This document shows, piece after piece, positions 8,747 to 17,138 of a DNA stretch of 64,000 bases. This DNA is from CAZLFQ01 sp044229535 (GTDB taxonomy: Bacteria; Pseudomonadota; Alphaproteobacteria; Rickettsiales; Midichloriaceae): positions 1 to 64,000 of the forward strand of contig JBGASU010000001.1 in the NCBI GenBank assembly GCA_044229535.1, written 5' to 3'. A model generated the notes under the pieces. It saw nothing but the letters and a program-made list of their open reading frames with translations. It had not been told where the DNA came from and did not search any database. Positions within the stretch are counted from its first letter, which is position 1, and the number at the start of each line of letters is the position of its first letter. A program made the position numbers and the translations under genes.

Positions 8747-9987
8747 ATCGCTCTTATAATAACATGTTTTTTCTGACCAAAGGAGAGCTTAAGCTCTCCT
8801 TTATCATCAAAATCAGCAGATGAAATATTTTGCGATTCAGATTCTACAGTTTTATTATTGAGCTTTGCGCCTTTACCTTGAATTAGCCTGCGTGCAGCGC
8901 CACCCGATTCACAAAGCCCAGACATTACAAACAATTTAAATGCGGGAATGCCTGCATTGATTTCAGCAGCTGGAATATTGATGATTGGTAAATCTCCACC
9001 AGCGCCACCTTCGGCAAAAGTTTTTTTTGCGGTTTCCATCGCGTTGAATGCAGCATCTTCGCCGTGACACATTTTGGTAGCTTCGTTAGCAAGGATTACT
9101 TTCGCATCATTTACTTCTCTATCTTTTAAAGCCGCTAAGCGGTTTACTTCGTCTTTAGGTAAATTTGTGAACATCAGTAAAAAGCGTCCAACATCTGCAT
9201 CTTCAGTGTTACGCCAGAATTGCCAGTAGTCGTATGGAGAAAGCATATCCGCATTCAACCACATTGCACCATTTGCTGTTTTACCCATTTTAGCGCCAGA
9301 TTTAGTGGTGATTAAATTTGATGTTAATCCAAATAATTCAGGACAACCCATTCTGCGGCCTAAATCAGCCCCACTTACAATGTTACCCCATTGGTCTGAT
9401 CCACCCATCTGTAGTCGGCAACCATATCTTTTGTTTAATTCAACAAAGTCATATGCTTGTAAAAGCATATAGTTGAATTCTAAGAAGGTGAGGGGTTGTT
9501 CGCGCTCTAGGCGGAGCTTCACACTATCAAAAGTTAACATTCTGTTGATTGTGAAGTGTCTGCCGTAATCTCTTAAGAACTCGATGTAATTTAAGTTATC
9601 TAGCCATTCAGCGTTGTCGAGCATGACTGCATCTGACTTTCCGTTGCCGAAGTTTAGAAACTTCTGAAATACCTGTTGTATGCCGTTTTTATTTTCTTCA
9701 ATTATTTCCGAAGTAAGTAAGGGTCTAGCTTCATCTTTAAAAGTAGGATCGCCAATTTTAGTTGTTCCACCGCCCATAAGAACCAAAGGTTTGTGCCCAA
9801 ATTTTTGCATGGCGCGCAACATCATAATTTGTACTAAACTACCTACGTGAAGTGATTTTGCAGTGGCATCAAAGCCGATATAGGCAACTAAAGTTTCGTT
9901 TTTGCATAGCTCGTCAAGGCCTTCTAAGTTGGTGCATTGATTTAGGTAGCCGCGTTCTTGTAAGAAATTTAAAAATTCAGACTTCAT
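8743..9987 (-). CDS. tyrS: Tyrosyl-tRNA synthetase
   Basis: Class I aminoacyl-tRNA synthetase of 414 aa, full length. The HIGH-equivalent is HVGS at 47-50 and the KMSKS-equivalent is KMGKT at 233-237. The tyrosine-binding segment GSDQWGNIVSG lies at 197-207. The C-terminal 60 residues form the S4-like RNA-binding domain (RLIQGKGAKLNN). It charges tRNA-Tyr in the cytosol. The gene follows a 593-aa unknown gene on the same strand with a 55-nt gap. Confidence 0.97.
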   Translation of the reverse strand: MKSEFLNFLQERGYLNQCTNLEGLDELCKNETLVAYIGFDATAKSLHVGSLVQIMMLRAMQKFGHKPLVLMGGGTTKIGDPTFKDEARPLLTSEIIEENKNGIQQVFQKFLNFGNGKSDAVMLDNAEWLDNLNYIEFLRDYGRHFTINRMLTFDSVKLRLEREQPLTFLEFNYMLLQAYDFVELNKRYGCRLQMGGSDQWGNIVSGADLGRRMGCPELFGLTSNLITTKSGAKMGKTANGAMWLNADMLSPYDYWQFWRNTEDADVGRFLLMFTNLPKDEVNRLAALKDREVNDAKVILANEATKMCHGEDAAFNAMETAKKTFAEGGAGGDLPIINIPAAEINAGIPAFKLFVMSGLCESGGAARRLIQGKGAKLNNKTVESESQNISSADFDDKGELKLSFGQKKHVIIRAI

Positions 9988-10042
9988 ATTTTTATCGCAA
10001 TAATAATGTTATGGATTATAGCTGGTTTTGAGAAATACTCAA

Positions 10043-11824
10043 CTACTGTGGACCAATTTGATTTGTTACTCCAATATTTATTGTTACCGCGTTGTTATTA
10101 GTCTTTTCTTGGTTCAGTTCCGCCCATTGAATTAGTTCAATTCCAGCAATTTCACAAATTCCCACCGATTCTAGAAATTCAATTGCATTTTGCTCATATA
10201 TATCTAAACCATGTTTTAAAGCGAATTTCGCAACTTCCATAAGTTTTGGCAGGTATAATTCTTCTCTCCAAAGTTCTTCATAACAATTGTCGCTACTTAT
10301 CTCTAAAAAAATTGAACTGTGATCGTGTCCTGATTTATGTGGATCCCAAAAATCAAATGGATGCATACCACTAATCTCAAAATTACATGTTAGGGCATAA
10401 ACTATAGGGTGTAGACCTTTAAATAACATATTGTGCTGCATTCCATATTCAAATGCATCAACTCCATTTATTTTAATATTTTTTTCAGCGGCATGTCTTG
10501 CAAGTTCTTCCGATACTAGACCATGTTCTACAGCATAATATATAGGGTCTTGTTCGTAAATTTTTAAGCATTGATCTAGACAAAAGATAATTAAAGCATC
10601 GTTTATAAGTTCTTTAGGAGGTTGTAAGAAAACTTTAAGTAATTTTGGATTATCTTTATGTGCATTAATTAAATGGGCAACTATATAAGGATTGAGTAAT
10701 TTGTTTTCATTTATAAATGTTATTGGTGGCAATCCACCAATGCATATATTGTTCTGAATAGCCCATACTAAAGGGTCTAATGACGCACAAAGATTTGCTC
10801 TTTTTCTGCTATCATATAAGCCGTAACCTATTACCAAAATCCAATAAAGAGAAGTTAAGCATTGTCTTAAAACCTCACCCTGTTTTTTAAGTCTTTTTAA
10901 AATAAATTTTTCATAATCATCTAATGTTAAAAATTGGATAGTGGAATAGAAACTAGAATCATTCTTTGGCCCCAATTCATCATTTATACCAATAGTAAAT
11001 TCAAAAGGTGGTTTGAGATTTCTTTGTTTTTTGAGAAAATAAATCTGCCTTTTTACCATGGTTTCAATTTCTTCATCACTAATAGAGCAACAAAAAATAA
11101 TTGCATCTCTTAACTTATGCAAATCTACATATGGTATGTATTCTTCAAACCTTCTAAAGAAGGCTCGTCTCATTTCTCCTTCATTCGTAAAAAATGTTGT
11201 AAGTGCCCAGCCATGATCAATTTTTAGTAATCTTCTTTTTATACCATTCGGAGTTTTCAATTTATCTGTAAGTATGTTTTGTAAAATCGCATCTATATCT
11301 CCAAATCGCATTGCCGCCGCTATGATTAACTCTATACCATCATATTGAGTTAAAACGTATTCTAAATTCCCGCTCTCTTTTTGATAGTCTAATAAAGAAA
11401 AAGAAAATTCACTAGGATGAAAAAACTTAGACGCAATCCCAAAGTCTTGCACTAAGGAAATTTTAGGAGCTCTGCTACATAAAGCTCTTCTGAATAGCGG
11501 GGCTGCAATAAACTCTTGGATCTCATTCTCTGTAAGTCTTTTTACTACGTATAAATGATTGCTTAATGTTGCGCGCTCTCTAATGGAGCCGCCTGATGCG
11601 TAATGTTTTGGATTTAATTTTTCTATCAACTCAAATTCATCTAGGGTTATTTGGCTTATGTCAAAAGTCATGAGTTGTATAACATGGGTGGCTTCTGTAA
11701 ATCGTGCTTTATAAGATGAATAAGAAGTCTCATCCATCCCAAGACGTTCTTGGGGAGTGATGACTTTTTTTATAGCTTGTTGAGCCTCAGTAGATCCAGT
11801 TCCTACCCTTGCCCCCTCAAGCAT
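10043..11824 (-). CDS. Unknown 593-aa protein with atypical-kinase-like motifs and degenerate C-terminal repeats
   Basis: I do not recognise the family. Residues about 76-205 contain motifs reminiscent of atypical kinases: a small-residue loop ASGGS at 76-80, VVK with Lys95, GDID at 175-178 with Asn183 in DAILQN, and IDHG at 202-205 in place of DFG. The C-terminal part contains at least five degenerate units of the form [DH]P-h-x-[YW]-A-h (DPLVWAIQNN, DPIYYAVEHG, DAFEYGMQHN, HPIVYALTCN, NAIEFLESVG), suggesting a helical repeat scaffold. No signal peptide or membrane segment is seen. It begins 2 nt after the ruvA stop, where ruvB would be expected. A host-directed effector is possible but inferred. 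Confidence 0.75.
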   Translation of the reverse strand: MLEGARVGTGSTEAQQAIKKVITPQERLGMDETSYSSYKARFTEATHVIQLMTFDISQITLDEFELIEKLNPKHYASGGSIRERATLSNHLYVVKRLTENEIQEFIAAPLFRRALCSRAPKISLVQDFGIASKFFHPSEFSFSLLDYQKESGNLEYVLTQYDGIELIIAAAMRFGDIDAILQNILTDKLKTPNGIKRRLLKIDHGWALTTFFTNEGEMRRAFFRRFEEYIPYVDLHKLRDAIIFCCSISDEEIETMVKRQIYFLKKQRNLKPPFEFTIGINDELGPKNDSSFYSTIQFLTLDDYEKFILKRLKKQGEVLRQCLTSLYWILVIGYGLYDSRKRANLCASLDPLVWAIQNNICIGGLPPITFINENKLLNPYIVAHLINAHKDNPKLLKVFLQPPKELINDALIIFCLDQCLKIYEQDPIYYAVEHGLVSEELARHAAEKNIKINGVDAFEYGMQHNMLFKGLHPIVYALTCNFEISGMHPFDFWDPHKSGHDHSSIFLEISSDNCYEELWREELYLPKLMEVAKFALKHGLDIYEQNAIEFLESVGICEIAGIELIQWAELNQEKTNNNAVTINIGVTNQIGPQ

Positions 11825-11826
11825 AT

Positions 11827-12426
11827 TTACCCCGACATAAGTTTAGACAATGCAACTTTAATAGTTTCTTCTAAAGATATGTTTTCATTTGCGGCATGTA
11901 TTTCACTAACTAATACAAACACATCTTTACGTTGGAAACCAAGATTTGTAAGGGCAGAAACAGCGTCTGCCATTTTATTGCTACTTATAGTATTCTGGGA
12001 AATTTGAATCTTAGCCACTCCTTCCAATACACCTTTTTTGCCTTTGAGTTCATTTACTATACGAGCTGATAGTTTCGGGCCCACCCCGCTAACTTTTTTA
12101 AAGGCATTTTGGTCTTCGCTCATTATTGCAGCCGATATATCTACTGGGTTCATGCCACTTAGAATAGCTATAGCCATCCTTGGCCCAACTCCTTGAACAG
12201 TTTGAAGTACATTAAACCAGTGTTTTTCTTCTTCTGTAGAAAATCCGTATAGAGTGAGCTGGTCTTCTTTCACGACCATGTGTGTGAAAAATATAGAGTA
12301 TTGATTTGGTTGGAGTTGAGAAAGTGTATTTGTTGTGCAAAACAAGATGTAACCTACACCACCAACATCAACGATTGCGTGGTCTTCGCTAATACTATCT
12401 ACTGTGCCTTTAATTTTTCCAATCAT
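11827..12426 (-). CDS. ruvA: Holliday junction branch migration protein RuvA
   Basis: Protein of 199 aa with the three RuvA domains. The OB fold is at 1-62 (MIGKIKGTVD start). A tandem helix-hairpin-helix domain follows at about 65-140 (VQGVGPRMAIAIL and VSGVGPKLSARIVNELK), and a C-terminal three-helix domain for RuvB contact at about 150-199 (ALTNLGF). RuvA tetramers bind Holliday junctions and load the RuvB motor. The next gene on this strand is not ruvB but the 593-aa unknown gene. Confidence 0.95.
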   Translation of the reverse strand: MIGKIKGTVDSISEDHAIVDVGGVGYILFCTTNTLSQLQPNQYSIFFTHMVVKEDQLTLYGFSTEEEKHWFNVLQTVQGVGPRMAIAILSGMNPVDISAAIMSEDQNAFKKVSGVGPKLSARIVNELKGKKGVLEGVAKIQISQNTISSNKMADAVSALTNLGFQRKDVFVLVSEIHAANENISLEETIKVALSKLMSG

Positions 12427-12488
12427 GTGCTTTATCTCTTCATCTACTTTAATAAAGACATAAATTTAGGAAACTATCAATAAATCAG

Positions 12489-12517
12489 TTGCGCTTATAG
12501 ATGGATTTGTGCATAAT
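12489..12517 (+). promoter_or_regulatory. Promoter of tRNA-Leu(UAA)
   Basis: TTGCGC at 12489-12494, a 17-nt spacer and CATAAT at 12512-12517, placing the transcript start about 15 nt upstream of the mature tRNA. Confidence 0.45.
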
Positions 12518-12539
12518 ACTTCTCATCTTAATTGTCTTT

Positions 12540-12625
12540 GCCCGCGTGATGGAATGGTAGACATAACGGACTTAAAATCCGTGGGGAGCGATCTCATGCC
12601 GGTTCAAGTCCGGCCGCGGGTACCA
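12540..12625 (+). tRNA. tRNA-Leu (UAA)
   Basis: Class II tRNA of 86 nt with encoded CCA. The acceptor GCCCGCG pairs with CGCGGGT apart from the terminal G-T. The anticodon loop CTTAAAA gives UAA. A long variable arm (GGGGAGCGATCTC region) and T-loop GTTCAAGTC are present. Confidence 0.93.
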
Positions 12626-12698
12626 TAAAATCAAAAAGTTTTGTTGACTCATAATTAATCATTTGTATCTTGGTTTAGTTATTAAAATACATGTGGTT

Positions 12699-13796
12699 AT
12701 GCAAGCGGAAACGAATAAGCTAAATCAAATTCATCTATATAATAGACATGTTCAGCTTGGTGGTAAAATGTGCCCATTTGCTGGCTATATGATGCCAATT
12801 AACTATACAAACAGCATCATTCAAGAGCATAATCATACTAGAAATTCAGCAGGGTTGTTTGATGTTTCTCACATGGGTGCAATTTTTATTGATGATGAAA
12901 ATGTAGCAAACGAATTAGAAAAATTAATTCCCTGCGATATCAAGGAGCTGCAAATTGGTCAGACGAAATATTCTCTGCTTTTAAACGATAAAGGAGGAAT
13001 CGTTGATGACTTACTAATTTCACGAATTGCGAATGGCTTTCTAATTGTAGTGAATGCGGGTAATAAACATCAAGATTTGCAGTATCTACAAACTTTAAAT
13101 GTAAAATTCAGACCAGAGTTCTCATTAAATATATTGGCGCTTCAGGGCCCTAAAGCACATGAAGTTATAAAAACCATTGCTCCAAAAGCTGCTGAATTAA
13201 AATTCATGAATGTTGGAAAGTTTGGTTTTGAAAATGATGAAATATATATAAGCAGAACTGGGTATACTGGCGAAGATGGTTTTGAAATTATTGCAGAAAA
13301 TAAATCAGCTGAAAAAATTTTCGAAAAGCTATTAGGTAACTCTGATGTATTGCCTATAGGATTGGGTGCAAGAGATAGTCTAAGACTAGAAGCAGGACTT
13401 TGCTTACATGGTCATGATATAAGCCCCAATACAACACCAACTGAAGCAAGTTTGAATTGGGTAATTGGAAAGCGTAGAAGAGTTGGGGGTGGTTTTGCTG
13501 GAGCTTCAATTGTGCTTGAGCAAATGAAAAGTGGAGCTGCCAAAAAATTAGTTGGGCTTATACCTGAATCAAAAGCTATAGCGAGAGAAGGCGCTACAGT
13601 TCATTTAGCTGATGGTAGCAAAGTTGGAACAGTTACTAGTGGTACACACAGCCCAACTTTAAACAAAGCAATTGCCATGGGGTATGTTGACACAGCCCAC
13701 TTGAATTCTGAATTATTTGTGAATATAAGAGATCAAAATTACCCAGTAAAAATTCACAAACTGCCGTTTGTACAAACAAAATATTATAAAGGATAA
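12699..13796 (+). CDS. gcvT: Glycine cleavage system T protein (aminomethyltransferase)
   Basis: Protein of about 365 aa, normal for GcvT. Motifs include GLFDVSHMG early, the tetrahydrofolate-contacting GYTGEDGFEI in the middle, and the C-terminal GTVTSGTHSPTLNKAIAMGYV. It transfers the methylene from the aminomethyl-lipoyl H protein to tetrahydrofolate, releasing ammonia. The open frame reaches back to a TTG at 12663, but ATG 12699 (MQAETNKLNQ) fits the family N-terminus. A possible promoter TTGACT-16-TATCTT lies at 12644-12671. It heads gcvT-gcvH-gcvPA. Confidence 0.95.
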   Translation: MQAETNKLNQIHLYNRHVQLGGKMCPFAGYMMPINYTNSIIQEHNHTRNSAGLFDVSHMGAIFIDDENVANELEKLIPCDIKELQIGQTKYSLLLNDKGGIVDDLLISRIANGFLIVVNAGNKHQDLQYLQTLNVKFRPEFSLNILALQGPKAHEVIKTIAPKAAELKFMNVGKFGFENDEIYISRTGYTGEDGFEIIAENKSAEKIFEKLLGNSDVLPIGLGARDSLRLEAGLCLHGHDISPNTTPTEASLNWVIGKRRRVGGGFAGASIVLEQMKSGAAKKLVGLIPESKAIAREGATVHLADGSKVGTVTSGTHSPTLNKAIAMGYVDTAHLNSELFVNIRDQNYPVKIHKLPFVQTKYYKG

Positions 13797-13799
13797 AAT

Positions 13800-14165
13800 A
13801 TGAAAAAATATAGTCAACAACACGAATGGATAATGCTAGAAGGCGAAATAGGTGTGATTGGGATTACTGATTATGCTCAGCATCAACTTGGTGATGTTGT
13901 ATTTGCAGAGCTGCCAAAAATTGGTCAGAAAGTTGAAAAAGGTGGTCAGGCTGCAGTAGTAGAATCTGTCAAAGCAGCGAGTGAAGTTTATTCTCCAGTT
14001 TCTGGCGAAGTGGTTGAAGTGAATAGCGTGTTGCCAAATTCACCTGACTTAATAAATTCTGCCCCTGAATCTGATGGTTGGTTCTTTAAAGTTAGATTAG
14101 CGAATTCAAGCGAGATGAATGAGCTGATGAATGAAACTGAATATAATAAAATGATTGGCAAATAA
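13800..14165 (+). CDS. gcvH: Glycine cleavage system H protein
   Basis: Lipoyl-carrier protein of 121 aa. The lipoylated lysine lies in VVESVKAASEVYSP, and the family segment GVIGITDYAQHQLGDVVF is near the N-terminus. It shuttles the aminomethyl group from P protein to T protein. It starts 3 nt after gcvT and its stop overlaps the gcvPA start (TAATG), so the three genes are one translational unit. Confidence 0.96.
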   Translation: MKKYSQQHEWIMLEGEIGVIGITDYAQHQLGDVVFAELPKIGQKVEKGGQAAVVESVKAASEVYSPVSGEVVEVNSVLPNSPDLINSAPESDGWFFKVRLANSSEMNELMNETEYNKMIGK

Positions 14166-15496
14166 TGCGTTACTTACCACACACAAAAGAGATTCGTGAG
14201 AAAATGCTTAAAGAAATAGGCATTAAAAACATTGATGAGCTGTTTGTAGATGTTCCAAAATCTGCATTGTTAAAAGACTTAATTGACTTGCCAAAACATA
14301 AAAGTGAGGCTGAAGTTGAGCAAGATTTTTTGCAGATGAGGGCAAAAAATATGGATGCTGGACAGGCGGCGTGCTTTCTTGGTGCTGGAGCTTATAGACA
14401 TCATATACCTGCTGCTGTTGATTATCTTATTCAACGTGGCGAATTTTTAACATCATATACGCCATATCAGCCTGAGATTGCACAAGGGACATTACAGTAT
14501 TTATTTGAATTTCAAACGCAAGTTTGTTTGCTGACAGGGATGGAAGTGGCGAATGCTTCTATGTACGATGGAGCAACGGCTACTCTTGAAGCTGTGATGA
14601 TGGCAAACCGTGTTACCAAGCGTAATAAAGCGGTGATTTCTGGCAACCTTCATCCGCATTATGCAGAAGTGATTAATACATATGCTCACTTTTCAAAATT
14701 TGATGTGGTGCATTTAGATGCCTCTCCAGATAATGATGAAAAAATTATAGTGCCTACAGATGCTTCATGTGTGGTTGTTCAATATCCCGATTTTTTCGGA
14801 CATGTTAATGACTTCACCAAACTTGCAGCAGAATGCCATGCAAAAGGGGTAATGTTAATTGTTACCTTCACAGAAGTAGTTGCACTTGGCATGCTAAAAC
14901 CTATTGGCGAAATGGGCGCCGATATAGTGGTGGGCGAGGGGCAATCACTTGGTGTTGGTTTGAATTTTGGTGGGCCAACAGTTGGTTTATTTGCAACAAA
15001 GAAAGAGTTTGTACGTCAAATGCCAGGTAGAGTTGCGGGACAAACAGTTGATAGCTCGGGTAAGCGTGGTTGGGTTTTAACGTTATCTACGCGTGAACAA
15101 CATATACGCCGTGATAAAGCGACTAGTAATATTTGTACGAATTCTGGATTATGTGCATTAGCGTTTACTATTCATATGACTTTATTGGGTGAAGTAGGTT
15201 TAAAAAGATTGGCAAAACTTAATCATTATAAAACAGTAAAATTATATGAAATGCTATCAAAGATAAAAGGTATAAAAATTCATAATAAAACCTTTTTTAA
15301 TGAGATCGTTGTTTCTCTTCCTAGTAATGCATCAGGAGTTGTGGATAAACTAGTTGAGCAAAAAATTCTAGCAGGTGTACCAGTTTCAAGGCTGCACCAT
15401 GGCAAATATGAAAATATGTTATTAGTGGCTTGTACAGAGACAGTTACTGATGAGCAGATAGAGAATTTTGTAAGAGTCCTTGCAGAGATAGTTTAG
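14165..15496 (+). CDS. gcvPA: Glycine dehydrogenase (decarboxylating) subunit 1
   Basis: Protein of 443 aa that matches the N-terminal half of P protein in organisms with a split enzyme. Landmarks are RYLPHTKEIREKML at the start, FLGAGAYRHHIPAAVDYL, and YTPYQPEIAQGTLQYLFEFQ. It is pyridoxal-phosphate-fold but the cofactor lysine lies in subunit 2, GcvPB. No gcvPB follows; the next gene is a 98-aa unknown. Subunit 2 must be encoded elsewhere for the enzyme to work. Confidence 0.95.
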   Translation: MRYLPHTKEIREKMLKEIGIKNIDELFVDVPKSALLKDLIDLPKHKSEAEVEQDFLQMRAKNMDAGQAACFLGAGAYRHHIPAAVDYLIQRGEFLTSYTPYQPEIAQGTLQYLFEFQTQVCLLTGMEVANASMYDGATATLEAVMMANRVTKRNKAVISGNLHPHYAEVINTYAHFSKFDVVHLDASPDNDEKIIVPTDASCVVVQYPDFFGHVNDFTKLAAECHAKGVMLIVTFTEVVALGMLKPIGEMGADIVVGEGQSLGVGLNFGGPTVGLFATKKEFVRQMPGRVAGQTVDSSGKRGWVLTLSTREQHIRRDKATSNICTNSGLCALAFTIHMTLLGEVGLKRLAKLNHYKTVKLYEMLSKIKGIKIHNKTFFNEIVVSLPSNASGVVDKLVEQKILAGVPVSRLHHGKYENMLLVACTETVTDEQIENFVRVLAEIV

Positions 15497-15506
15497 AGTG
15501 TGTATA

Positions 15507-15528
15507 ACTCCTGAAAAAGTATAGGAGT
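15507..15528 (+). promoter_or_regulatory. Hairpin sequestering a Shine-Dalgarno sequence
   Basis: ACTCCT at 15507-15512 can pair with AGGAGT at 15523-15528 across a 10-nt loop. AGGAG (15523-15527) is the ribosome-binding site of the 98-aa gene at 15535. The stem could limit translation. It is only 6 bp, so this is tentative. Confidence 0.35.
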
Positions 15529-15534
15529 GTGTTT

Positions 15535-15831
15535 ATGAATACAGGAAAAGAATCAGTTTCGCCACAAGTAGGAAATGGGCGAGAAACAAGTCGTTTACAA
15601 GTGTACTTAGGAATTGCTTCTCAAGGGCAGGGTATAAAACAATATGATATAGAAACTCTAATAGATCTTTCCAATAGTCCTTATTCTAAAGGCAGGCCTT
15701 CTTGTATGCCAAATATTTCTGGTTTCACTAAAGGAATCAAGCCTCAAGTTGTAAGAGAAGTAATGAGTGCCATAGCCGCTTCACAGGACGCCAAACAAGC
15801 TGTGAAGTTAAAGAAAGGACGAAGTCAATAA
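15535..15831 (+). CDS. Hypothetical protein, 98 aa
   Basis: Unrecognised soluble protein with a basic C-terminus (KLKKGRSQ) and no membrane segment or signal peptide. ATG 15535 is chosen over GTG 15529 because the Shine-Dalgarno AGGAG at 15523-15527 is 7 nt from the ATG. It lies 38 nt after gcvPA on the same strand and could be cotranscribed, but it shows no relation to glycine cleavage proteins and is not a remnant of gcvPB. The middle (SKGRPSCMPNISGFTKGI) has no motif I know. Confidence 0.6.
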   Translation: MNTGKESVSPQVGNGRETSRLQVYLGIASQGQGIKQYDIETLIDLSNSPYSKGRPSCMPNISGFTKGIKPQVVREVMSAIAASQDAKQAVKLKKGRSQ

Positions 15832-15872
15832 TAATTTGTTTTATTATCAAATACTATATTTAACTCTGTTTC

Positions 15873-17129
15873 TCAGGAGTTTGAGGCTTTAGATTTTTTT
15901 TTGGCTACCGTTTTCGGTTGAGCTTTTTGAGTAATAACTTTATCGTCGACTATCACTTCTGCAATATCCGTCATACTAGGTACTTCAAACATCATATTTA
16001 GTAAAGAGTCTTCCATTATAGTTCTTAAGCCTCTAGCACCAGTCTTGCGTTTTATAGCTTTTTTAGCGATTTCTTGCAGAGCAGCGTCAGTAAACTTGAG
16101 CTCAATACCTTCCATATCAAATAGTTTTGCGTATTGTTTGACGAGAGCATTTTTTGGCTCAGATAGAATTTTGATCAAAGCTTCTTCACTTAAATCATCT
16201 ATTGTTGCAACAACAGGTAAACGGCCAATAAATTCAGGTATTAAACCGTATTTTAATAGATCTTCTGGCTCAACTTTTCTAAACAATTCGCCTACATTAA
16301 TTTGCTCACGATTTTTGACGTTTGCACCGAAGCCTATAGCGGTCTCAGCACCACGTGCTGCAATGATTTTTTCTAAACCAGCAAATGCACCACTACATAT
16401 AAATAATATGTTTGTAGTGTCGATTTGTAAGAATTCTTGCTGAGGATGTTTGCGTCCGCCTTGAGGGGGAACTGAAGCAACAGTACCTTCCATTAGTTTT
16501 AATAATGCTTGCTGAACACCTTCACCAGATACGTCGCGGGTTATGGATGGACTATCAGACTTTCTTGATATTTTATCAATTTCATCGATGTATACTATAC
16601 CGCGTTGCGTGCGCTCTATATTATAATCAGCATTTTGTAACAATCTTAAGATAATATTTTCAACGTCTTCGCCGACATAACCAGCCTCAGTTAAAGTGGT
16701 TGCATCAGCAACGGCAAAAGGAACATCCAATATTCTAGCTAGTGTTTGTGCGAGTAAAGTTTTACCGCAGCCAGTAGGGCCAATTAGTAGAATATTTGAT
16801 TTAGATATTTCGATACCACTTGAAGCATCGATATTTGCTAAACGCTTATAATGGTTATGAACTGCTACAGATAAAATTTTCTTAGCATGGTCTTGGCCGA
16901 TTACATATTCATCAAGAATTTTGCAAATATCCTTCGGCTTAGGCAAGCCCTCGCCGCTGAATACCATGTTTTTTCCGTCTTCGCGGACGATATCCATACA
17001 GAGTTCAACGCATTCATTACAGATATAAACTGTAGGCCCTGCAATTAGTTTGCGAACTTCATGTTGGCTCTTACCGCAAAACGAACAGTAAAGAGTGTTT
17101 TTGGTATCGGTAACGTCGTAGCTACTCAT
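15873..17129 (-). CDS. clpX: ATP-dependent Clp protease ATP-binding subunit ClpX
   Basis: AAA+ unfoldase of 418 aa. The N-terminal zinc-binding domain has Cys15, Cys18, Cys37 and Cys40. Walker A is GPTGCGKT at 117-124, Walker B is VYIDEIDKI, and the ClpP-contacting IGF loop is visible as IGFGANV. ClpX hexamers unfold tagged substrates and feed them to ClpP. It starts 9 nt after the clpP stop in the order tig-clpP-clpX. In many alphaproteobacteria ClpXP degrades CtrA, relevant to the CtrA-like boxes in this window. Confidence 0.97.
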   Translation of the reverse strand: MSSYDVTDTKNTLYCSFCGKSQHEVRKLIAGPTVYICNECVELCMDIVREDGKNMVFSGEGLPKPKDICKILDEYVIGQDHAKKILSVAVHNHYKRLANIDASSGIEISKSNILLIGPTGCGKTLLAQTLARILDVPFAVADATTLTEAGYVGEDVENIILRLLQNADYNIERTQRGIVYIDEIDKISRKSDSPSITRDVSGEGVQQALLKLMEGTVASVPPQGGRKHPQQEFLQIDTTNILFICSGAFAGLEKIIAARGAETAIGFGANVKNREQINVGELFRKVEPEDLLKYGLIPEFIGRLPVVATIDDLSEEALIKILSEPKNALVKQYAKLFDMEGIELKFTDAALQEIAKKAIKRKTGARGLRTIMEDSLLNMMFEVPSMTDIAEVIVDDKVITQKAQPKTVAKKKSKASNS

Positions 17130-17138
17130 AAAAGACTC

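Noticed and set aside
10043..11824. Ankyrin-repeat protein
   Set aside because: The repeats lack the G-x-TPLHxAA consensus; the pattern is [DH]P-h-x-[YW]-A instead.
15535..15831. Remnant of gcvPB
   Set aside because: The 98-aa sequence shows none of the P-protein motifs.
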